Assembly: GCA_945957335.1 (NCBI GenBank)
Contig: CAMFLJ010000223.1
Coordinates: 1-6,429, forward strand
DNA length: 6,429 bases
Direction: 5' to 3'
Source of the DNA: an uncultured Actinomycetes bacterium
GTDB lineage: Bacteria; Actinomycetota; Acidimicrobiia; Acidimicrobiales; Acidimicrobilacustridaceae
Positions 1 to 5,303 of the stretch are shown one piece after another (positions within the stretch are counted from its first letter, which is position 1; every line of letters begins with the position of its first letter). The translations under genes were made by a program, and so were the position numbers. The notes beneath the pieces were generated by a model that did not search any database, was not told the DNA's origin, and saw only the letters and a program-made list of their open reading frames with translations.

Positions 1-47
1 GAGATTCGCCTTAGTCTCGTGGGCTCGGAGATGTGTATAAGAGACAG
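1..47 (+). other. Nextera i7-side sequencing adapter (artefact)
   Basis: This is not genomic DNA. Positions 1-5 (GAGAT) match the end of the P7 primer, 6-13 (TCGCCTTA) match the Nextera N701 index as I remember it, 14-28 are the read-2 primer tail, and 29-47 are the 19-bp Tn5 mosaic end. Genomic sequence begins at 48. Reading through it creates false N-termini such as MCIRDR or MYKRQ, which must be removed from any protein called here. Identification rests on remembered adapter sequences, matched base by base. Confidence 0.98.
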
Positions 48-1479
48 GTTCCCCACCGTCGACTTCGCGGTCTTCTTCGTGGTGGTGTTCACGCTCAGCT
101 GGCTGACGCGTCCCTACAAGAAGTTGTGGCGTTGGGTCATCCTCGCCTCCAGCTGCGTGTTCTACGGCTGGTGGGACTGGCACTACCTGTTCCTGCTGCT
201 GGGCAGCGCCGTCATCAACTGGGCGTTCGGCAAGGCGATCTACAACGCCCTCACGCCCGAGGGCGACCGCACCGACGCGAGCAAGTGGCTCGTGCGCGGA
301 GCGGTCGTCGTGAACCTCGCCGTGCTCGGCTACTTCAAGTACTTCGAGTTCTTCGTCACGAGCATCACCGACCGGCTCAACAGCCTCGGGATCAACGTCA
401 GCGGCCCGACGCTCAACATCATCCTCCCGGTCGGGATCTCGTTCTTCACGTTCCAGGCGATGAGCTACGTCATCGACATCGGCCGGGGCCAGTGGCGTCG
501 CCCGGTGCCGCTGCTCGACTTCGCGGTCTACCTGTCGTTCTTCGCCCACCTGGTGGCGGGGCCGATCGTGCGCGCCAGCGAGTTCATCCCGCAGCTCGAC
601 CAGGACCCGGACCCCCGCTACGTGCGGTCGTCCGAGGCGTTCATGCTCATCTTCCGGGGCATGTTCAAGAAGGTCGTGATCTCGTCGTTCCTGGCGTCGC
701 AGATCGTCGACCCGGTCTTCGCCCTGCCGAGCGCCTACGACCGGTGGGCGGTGCTGTGGGCGATCTACGCCTACGCCATCCAGATCTACGCCGACTTCTC
801 GGGCTACACCGACATCGCCATCGGCGTCGCCCTGCTGCTCGGGGTGCGGTTCCCGCAGAACTTCGACGCGCCCTACCGCTCGCTCTCGCTGCAGGACTTC
901 TGGCGCCGCTGGCACATGACGCTGTCGAGGTGGCTGCGCGACTACCTCTACATCCCGCTGGGCGGAAACCGCGGCTCGAAGGCGTTCACCTACCGGAACC
1001 TGTTCCTGGTCATGCTGATCGGCGGGCTGTGGCACGGCGCCAACTGGACCTTCGTCGTGTGGGGCGCCATCCACGGCGGCTACCTCGTGGCCGAGCGCAT
1101 CGTGAAGGAGAAGTGGGTCGGCCACGAGCTCGGCCTGCCGGTGCGGGTGGTCAAGACCCTGCAGTGGGTGCTCACCTTCAACGTGGTGTGCCTGGCCTGG
1201 GTGTTCTTCCGGGCCCAGTCGGTCAACGGGGCCTTCGAGGTGCTCGGCCGGCTCGTGTGGGGCGGGTCCGGGCGCAGCTACGTCGGCATCCTCGTGATCG
1301 TCGCCGTGGTCGCCAGCATCGCCTCGCAGTTCGTCCCCGACCGGGTGCCCGAGAAGGCCGAGAGCTGGTTCGGCAAGCTCGCCCCGGTGGTGCAGATCGC
1401 CGGCCTGGCCCTGGGCCTCGTGCTGGTCGACGCACTCGGCCCCGAGGGCATCGCCCCCTTCATCTACTTCCAGTTCTGA
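48..1479 (+). CDS. MBOAT-family membrane O-acyltransferase (AlgI/DltB-like), 5' end cut
   Basis: An integral membrane acyltransferase, expected to move acyl groups from a cytoplasmic donor across or onto envelope polymers. About 476 genomic codons remain, ending in TGA. The first genomic codons read FPTVDFAVFF, a usual family N-terminus, so only the start codon and perhaps one or two residues are lost to the adapter junction; base 48 could even be the G of ATG. Family motifs in order: FYGWWD near 160-180, FFTFQAMSYVID (442-477), HLVAGPI (547-567), YADFSGYTDIAIG (787-825), FWRRWHMTLSRWLRDYLYIP (from about 898), and GGLWHGANW (1021-1047) with the presumed catalytic His at 1033-1035. Many hydrophobic segments run through it and it ends in the usual FIYFQF. 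Length is normal for AlgI-like proteins (about 470-500). The next gene is an SGNH protein, the standard partner. The polymer and acyl group cannot be read from sequence; AlgI is the nearest named relative, not a proven orthologue. Confidence 0.93.
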
Positions 1480-1485
1480 TGGCTG

Positions 1486-1516
1486 CCCCCGCCCCCGCCA
1501 CTGCCCCCCCGCCCCC
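1486..1516 (-). other. C-rich tract; G-quadruplex motif on the minus strand
   Basis: Just after the MBOAT stop the plus strand has C-runs of 5, 5, 7 and 5 bases separated by 1, 7 and 1 bases. The complementary strand therefore meets the classic four-run G-quadruplex pattern. The RNA from the MBOAT gene would be C-rich and G-poor, as favoured by Rho for loading. It lies between the MBOAT stop and the promoter of the SGNH gene, so a role in ending or slowing MBOAT transcription is possible; that role is inference. Confidence 0.5.
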
Positions 1517-1531
1517 GACCTCGCCGAGCGT

Positions 1532-1541
1532 CGGTCGACCG
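1532..1541. repeat. 10-bp perfect palindrome next to the SGNH promoter
   Basis: CGGTCGACCG is its own reverse complement and ends one base before the proposed -10 box at 1543. A dimeric regulator bound there would block RNA polymerase, so it is a candidate operator. A 10-bp palindrome of this composition can also arise by chance in GC-rich DNA, and no second copy was noticed in the window. Confidence 0.3.
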
Positions 1542-1542
1542 T

Positions 1543-1548
1543 TAGCCT
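1543..1548 (+). promoter_or_regulatory. Probable -10 box of a leaderless promoter for the SGNH gene
   Basis: TAGCCT fits the actinobacterial TANNNT -10 pattern and lies 7 nt before the ATG at 1556, which places transcription start on or next to the A of the start codon. No Shine-Dalgarno sequence precedes this ATG, as expected of a leaderless mRNA. No convincing -35 box is visible. The same arrangement occurs before two minus-strand genes in this window. Confidence 0.6.
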
Positions 1549-1555
1549 CGACCCG

Positions 1556-2716
1556 ATGACCGCGCCCCGCCCGATGCCGCCTTCGCCGCCCCGCGGCCCG
1601 CGGTCGCCGTTCTCGTGGCGCAGCCTGTTCCGGCCGTTCCAGGCCCGGCAGGAGGGCACGATGCCCGCCGGGCTGATCCTGGTGGTCATCGTGGCGTCGC
1701 TCGTCGTCGCCATGTTCCTCAACGCCGACGCCACGCTCCGCAAGAGCGACGCCAAGGGCGACGGCTGGCGCAACGAGGTCGCCACCAAGATCGCCGACGT
1801 CAGCGACTTCTTCCGGATCACCTGGATGCGCAAGGAGGTCGACGCGGCGCTCGGCAAGAACCAGGGCACCGACGTCGACGTGCAGACCCTGCTCCAGCAG
1901 CAGACCGAGACCGCCGACGGCCAGACCGACACCACCGAGGCCCCGCCGGCGCCGGTGCTGCCCGTCATCCCCGCCCCCACGCCGGCCAGCAAGCTGCGCT
2001 TCTGGGTGGGCGGCGACTCCATCACCCAGACCTTCGGCACATCGATGCAGCAGGTGGTCAACAGCACCGGCGTGATGGACCCGACCCTCGACTACCGGGT
2101 GTCCACCGGCCTCGCCCGCCCCGACTACTTCAACTGGCCCGAGCACCTGGTCAAGGACGTCCTCCCGAACGACCCGCAGGTGATGGTCATCATGTTCGGC
2201 GCCAACGACGGCCAGAACATGACCGGCACCGACGGCAAGGTGTACCAGCGCGGCACCCAGGACTGGCTCGACGAGTACCGCCGCCGGGTCGCCGCCACCA
2301 TGGACCTGCTGAAGGACCCGCAGAACGACCGCCTGGTGATGTGGGTGGGCCCGCCGGTCATGCGGCCCGGCTCGGGGGTCCACGAGATGGACCAGCTCAA
2401 CTACATCTACTGGTCCGAGGCCAAGAGCCGCCCCTGGATCCAGTACTTCGACTCGTGGCCGTTCTTCTCCGACGCCAACGGCCAGTACGTGAGCGACGCC
2501 CCTGCAGCCGACGGCACCACCAAGGGCCTGCGCCAGAAGGACGGCGTCCACCTCTCGACGGTCGGCGGCAACCGGCTGTCGTGGGCGGTGCTGGCCCGCA
2601 TCCAGAAGTACGTCGACCTCTCGGCCGGCACGGTGAACCCGCCGGCCAACGAGGCGCCGCCGGCGTCGGTGGTCGAGCGCACCGAGATCCCGCCCGAGGT
2701 GCCCGGGGCCGAGTAG
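1556..2716 (+). CDS. Membrane-anchored SGNH/DUF459-like hydrolase or acyltransferase
   Basis: A 386-residue protein of the SGNH (GDSL) superfamily. A Pro/Arg-rich, positively charged N-terminus (1-36) should be cytoplasmic; residues about 37-55 form one membrane segment; 60-110 is a helical stretch; 110-146 is a Gln/Thr then Pro-rich linker; and the catalytic domain runs from about 147 to 355 outside the membrane, with a Pro/Glu-rich tail. Block I is GGDSIT with nucleophile Ser155; Gly185 may be the block II oxyanion residue; GAND (215-218) is block III with Asn217; DGVHLS is block V with Asp329 and His332. All catalytic residues are present. ATG 1556 is chosen because a -10 box lies 7 nt upstream; Met36, just before the membrane segment, is the main alternative. 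It follows an MBOAT gene by 76 bp, so it probably completes acyl transfer onto an extracellular glycan, as AlgJ/AlgX or PatB do, though an esterase that removes acyl groups is also possible. DUF459 assignment is from overall resemblance. Confidence 0.87.
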   Translation: MTAPRPMPPSPPRGPRSPFSWRSLFRPFQARQEGTMPAGLILVVIVASLVVAMFLNADATLRKSDAKGDGWRNEVATKIADVSDFFRITWMRKEVDAALGKNQGTDVDVQTLLQQQTETADGQTDTTEAPPAPVLPVIPAPTPASKLRFWVGGDSITQTFGTSMQQVVNSTGVMDPTLDYRVSTGLARPDYFNWPEHLVKDVLPNDPQVMVIMFGANDGQNMTGTDGKVYQRGTQDWLDEYRRRVAATMDLLKDPQNDRLVMWVGPPVMRPGSGVHEMDQLNYIYWSEAKSRPWIQYFDSWPFFSDANGQYVSDAPAADGTTKGLRQKDGVHLSTVGGNRLSWAVLARIQKYVDLSAGTVNPPANEAPPASVVERTEIPPEVPGAE

Positions 2717-2752
2717 CCGCGCCGGTGCCCGCCCGCAGGGGCGCGCCCGGGG
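2717..2752. terminator. Hairpin between converging genes, possible bidirectional terminator
   Basis: The 36 bp between the stops of the SGNH gene and queF can fold as a 6-bp stem, CGCGCC (2718-2723) with GGCGCG (2740-2745), then a GG/GG internal loop and a 3-bp stem (2726-2728 with 2735-2737). There is no T-tract on either side, so it is not a classic intrinsic terminator. It may still end or insulate both transcripts in a high-GC genome; function is inferred from position. Confidence 0.35.
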
Positions 2753-3103
2753 CTAGGGGTGCGAGGCGGTGACGGTGGTGGCGATGCCGCCGCGGACCTT
2801 CCAGATGGTCTCCACGGTCATGCGGCGCGGCAGGGTGGCCCGCACCAGGTCGTCGAGGATCTCGTTGGTGACGGCCTCGTGGAAGGCGCCCTCGTCGCGG
2901 AAGCTCCAGAGGTACATCTTCAGGCTCTTCAGCTCGACCAGCAGCTCGTCGGGCACGTAGCTGATCCGCACCGTGGCGAAGTCCGGCTGACCGGTGACGG
3001 GGCACAGGCAGGTGAGCTCGTCGGTCTCGCAGACGATGTCGTAGTCGCGCCCCGGCTCGGGGTTCGGGACGGTGATGAGTTCCTTCGACGGTTCGCTGGG
3101 CAC
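2753..3103 (-). CDS. queF: NADPH-dependent 7-cyano-7-deazaguanine (preQ0) reductase
   Basis: Reduces the nitrile of preQ0 to the amine of preQ1 with two NADPH in the cytoplasm, a late step of queuosine synthesis for tRNA. The 116-residue protein has the single-module (B. subtilis-type) T-fold layout. Visible hallmarks: CPVTGQPDFAT with the thioimide-forming Cys34 and Asp41; the QueF signature ELKSLKMYLWSFR (about 57-69); and FHE with His75 and Glu76, matching the substrate-binding His-Glu pair. It is shorter than the roughly 165-residue B. subtilis enzyme, mainly by a shorter N-terminus and a C-terminus that stops soon after VRGGI; all known key residues remain. The start is GTG at 3103, supported by a TAGGAT -10 box 8 nt upstream and no Shine-Dalgarno sequence. 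It lies 11 nt after the peptidase stop. No other queuosine genes are in the window. Confidence 0.95.
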   Translation of the reverse strand: MPSEPSKELITVPNPEPGRDYDIVCETDELTCLCPVTGQPDFATVRISYVPDELLVELKSLKMYLWSFRDEGAFHEAVTNEILDDLVRATLPRRMTVETIWKVRGGIATTVTASHP

Positions 3104-3111
3104 GGCGGAGG

Positions 3112-3117
3112 ATCCTA
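3112..3117 (-). promoter_or_regulatory. Probable leaderless -10 box for queF, overlapping a stop codon
   Basis: Read on the minus strand, TAGGAT lies 8 nt before the GTG of queF, with no ribosome binding site between; the spacer is CCTCCGCC, the opposite of a Shine-Dalgarno sequence. Its first three bases are the TAG stop codon of the peptidase gene. The spacing suits transcription starting at or beside the start codon. No -35 box could be assigned inside the coding sequence. Confidence 0.55.
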
Positions 3118-5208
3118 CCGAGCGCCGTCGGGGGCTCCTGCAGGGCTGATCTGGTCGAGCAGGAAGCCCACGACGTCGGCCAGCTCGTCGGCCTGGGCCG
3201 ACGCCGGCTTGCCCTGGCCGTGGCCGGCGCGGCCCTCCTCGCGGTAGAGCACGGGGTGCCGGTCGGCGCAGGTCGAGGCCTCCTGCAGGCGGGCGGCCAT
3301 CTTGCGGGCGTGGAAGGGGTGCACCCGGGTGTCGCCCTCGGCGGCGGTGAGCAGCACCGCGGGGTAGCAGGTGCCGTCGGTGACGTGGTGGTACGGCGAG
3401 TAGGCGAGGAGCCAGTCGAGCTGCTCGGGGTCGTCGGGGTCGCCGTACTCGGGCACCCACAGCGGGCCGAGCAGGTAGAGCGGGTAGCGCACCATGTCGA
3501 GCAGCGGCACCGCGATGTGGGCGGCCCGGCACAGGTCGGGGCGGCGGGTGATGGCGGCGCCCATGGTGAGCCCGCCGTTCGAGCCGCCCCGCACGGCCAG
3601 GTGCTCGCGGGAGGTGAGGCCCCGGGCGACGAGCCAGTCGACGGCGGCCTCGACGTCGTCGAAGGTGTTCTGCTTGTTCTCGCGCATGCCGGCGCGGTGC
3701 CAGGCCTCGCCCTCCTCGGCCCCGCCGCGCACGCCGGCCACCGCGTAGAGCCCGCCCGAGGCGCAGATCTCGGCGACCAGCGGCGAGTAGGACGGTCCCA
3801 TCGGGATGCTGAACCCGCCGTAGGCGCCGAGCACGCACGCGGTGCCCGGGCCCGGGGTGGTGGACGCCGACCGCACGAGGAACATCGGCACGAGGGTGCC
3901 GTCGAGCGACGGGTAGTGCACGAGCTCCACCTCGACCTCGGTGTCGCCGGCATCGCCGCCGATGCCGCTCCAGTCGGTGAGCGGTGCGGCCGGTGCGTCG
4001 CCCGACCAGCGGAACGTGGTGGAGGGCGTCGCGAACCCGGAGATCGCCAGGAAGGCCTCGTCACGCTGGGGAGAGGCATCGAGCCCGCCCACCGAACCGA
4101 CGACGGGCAGCTCGACGGGCACCCGCCCGGTGCCGTCGTGGGCGTAGCGGTCGAGTCGGGAGACGGCGGTGTGGCTCGAGAGCACGAGCAACGACTCGGA
4201 GGTGCAGGCGGCGGCCTCGATGACTGCGTTGCTCTCGGCCACGATCGTGCACCAGTGGTCGTGCCAGGCGCGGGTGAGCGGCGCCGACACGACCCGGCCC
4301 CGGTCGGCGTCGAGGGTCGTGACGCCGATGACCTGGTCGGCCACGATCTCGAGTTCGGTGCGGGCCTCCACGCCCTCGATGAGCACGGTGTGGCTGCCAC
4401 TGGCCCGGTCGACGAGGTGCACGTCGGTGCGGCTCCAGCCCACCGAGAGGTGGACGAGCATCCACCGGCCGTCGTCCGAGAGCGAGACCGACGCCCACGC
4501 GGTGGGGTCGGGCAGCGCGTCCCACACCAGCGGGTCGCGGCTCCAGGCCTGTCCGAGGCGGTGGTGGAAGACGTGGCGCAGCTCACCCCGGGCGGCGGCG
4601 TCGTCACCGTCGTCGGGCCGCGGGCCGCCGGGGTAGCGGGTGTAGAGGAAGCCGCGGCCGTCGGGCTCCCAGGCCACCGACGCGGCCCGGGTGTGGGGGA
4701 TGCGGTCGGTGAGGTGGTCGCCCGAGGCGACCTCGACGACCTGGAGCGTCGAGCGCTCGTCGCCGCCGGTCGACAGGCCGTAGGCCAGCATCCGGCCGTC
4801 GGGGGAGGGGTGGAACCAGTCGATGGCCGCGGTGGCGTCGCCGGTCAGGCGGTGCGGGTCGACCAGGGTGCGGGCCCGGCCGGGGGCCGTCGCCGGGCGC
4901 ACGACCAGGACGGCCTGGTCGAGGTCGCCCCATCGCTCGAGGGTGAACACCCGCGACCCGCCGACGCGGGGCGCGACGGAGGTGCCGGCCCGGAGCCGGT
5001 GCAGGAGGCGGGCGCGCCGCTCGTCACGACCGGGCAGCCGTGCCAGTGCGGCATCGGTGCGACCGTTCTGGGCGGCGACCCACGCCGCGACCTCGGGGTC
5101 GTCGTCGGCTTCGAGCCAGCGGAACGGGTCCGCGACGCGCCGACCGTGGCGAACCTCGACGGTGTCGCCCCGGGGCGTGGGGGGAGGGGGTGGGGCGAGA
5201 GGGCTCAG
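3115..5208 (-). CDS. Prolyl oligopeptidase (S9A family), apparent CTG start
   Basis: A cytoplasmic serine peptidase expected to cut short peptides after proline. It has 697 residues, as in the family (about 690-710). Residues 27-33 are DPFRWLE, the usual N-terminal signature; a beta-propeller domain follows to about 400, then the alpha/beta hydrolase domain. The catalytic triad is Ser543 in GGSNGG, Asp626 in GDTRVHP and His663 in AGHGQGKP; Trp584 and Arg628 match the substrate-binding Trp595 and Arg643 of the porcine enzyme with identical spacing from Ser and Asp. No signal peptide is seen. The start is chosen at CTG 5208: it is the only NTG codon between 5325 and the signature motif, gives an N-terminus of the right length, and overlaps the bL37 stop as CTGA, suggesting translational coupling. 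The next upstream ATG (5328) would overlap the whole bL37 gene and lie before that gene's promoter; the first downstream GTG (codon 87) would delete DPFRWLE. Residues 6-10 are five prolines. Function is firm; the start is less so. Confidence 0.93.
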   Translation of the reverse strand: MSPLAPPPPPTPRGDTVEVRHGRRVADPFRWLEADDDPEVAAWVAAQNGRTDAALARLPGRDERRARLLHRLRAGTSVAPRVGGSRVFTLERWGDLDQAVLVVRPATAPGRARTLVDPHRLTGDATAAIDWFHPSPDGRMLAYGLSTGGDERSTLQVVEVASGDHLTDRIPHTRAASVAWEPDGRGFLYTRYPGGPRPDDGDDAAARGELRHVFHHRLGQAWSRDPLVWDALPDPTAWASVSLSDDGRWMLVHLSVGWSRTDVHLVDRASGSHTVLIEGVEARTELEIVADQVIGVTTLDADRGRVVSAPLTRAWHDHWCTIVAESNAVIEAAACTSESLLVLSSHTAVSRLDRYAHDGTGRVPVELPVVGSVGGLDASPQRDEAFLAISGFATPSTTFRWSGDAPAAPLTDWSGIGGDAGDTEVEVELVHYPSLDGTLVPMFLVRSASTTPGPGTACVLGAYGGFSIPMGPSYSPLVAEICASGGLYAVAGVRGGAEEGEAWHRAGMRENKQNTFDDVEAAVDWLVARGLTSREHLAVRGGSNGGLTMGAAITRRPDLCRAAHIAVPLLDMVRYPLYLLGPLWVPEYGDPDDPEQLDWLLAYSPYHHVTDGTCYPAVLLTAAEGDTRVHPFHARKMAARLQEASTCADRHPVLYREEGRAGHGQGKPASAQADELADVVGFLLDQISPAGAPDGAR
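5172..5195 (+). other. G-quadruplex motif on the template strand at the peptidase start
   Basis: The plus strand has G-runs of 4, 6, 5 and 4 bases separated by loops of 3, 1 and 1 bases, a strong quadruplex pattern. It is the template strand of the peptidase gene, opposite the codons for its N-terminal proline run, 13-36 nt inside the coding region. The runs partly follow from proline codons (CCN) with C at the third position, so a regulatory role is only possible. Confidence 0.5.
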
Positions 5209-5288
5209 CGACCCGCGTTGGGCTTGCGGCCGTGGTTGGCCGCCTTGCGCTTGGCGTTGGTCCGGCGCTTCGAGGTCTTCTTCGACAT
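5205..5288 (-). CDS. Small ribosomal protein, bL37-like (27 residues)
   Basis: Starts ATG at 5288, ends TGA at 5205-5207. The product is extremely basic (MSKKTSKRRTNAKRK...) and ends in ANHGRKPNAGR, which resembles the actinobacterial large-subunit mini protein bL37 (about 24 residues, Lys/Arg-rich with an ANHG-[KR]-[KR]-P ending); this match is from memory. It would sit in the 50S subunit, bound to rRNA. Support that it is real: the basic composition, a TAGCAT -10 box 9 nt upstream of the ATG, and placement exactly between two genes, 12 nt after the PHP stop and overlapping the peptidase start by 4 nt. It would be passed over by gene callers with a usual minimum length. No Shine-Dalgarno sequence is present. 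Confidence 0.75.
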   Translation of the reverse strand: MSKKTSKRRTNAKRKAANHGRKPNAGR

Positions 5289-5297
5289 AGGGGCGCC

Positions 5298-5303
5298 ATG
5301 CTA
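5298..5303 (-). promoter_or_regulatory. Probable leaderless -10 box for the bL37-like gene, overlapping a stop codon
   Basis: On the minus strand TAGCAT ends 9 nt before the ATG at 5288. Its first three bases are the TAG stop of the PHP gene. No Shine-Dalgarno sequence lies between. The spacing implies a 5' leader of zero to about two bases. A promoter here would give the ribosomal protein and the coupled peptidase expression independent of the PHP gene. Confidence 0.5.

Noticed and set aside
33..1559. 508-codon plus-strand frame over the MBOAT gene
   Set aside because: It begins in the adapter (MYKRQ) and is an Arg/Pro/Gly-rich frame-shifted shadow of the MBOAT gene.
1460..2551. 363-codon minus-strand frame opposite the SGNH gene
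   Set aside because: Antisense shadow: Val/Gly/Ala/His-rich, no motif, opposite a gene with complete SGNH blocks.
5024..5299. Minus-strand 91-codon frame starting at the ATG inside TAGCATGG
   Set aside because: It overlaps bL37 and the peptidase N-terminus in another frame, with Arg/Pro-rich shadow composition. Its ATG overlaps the proposed -10 box.
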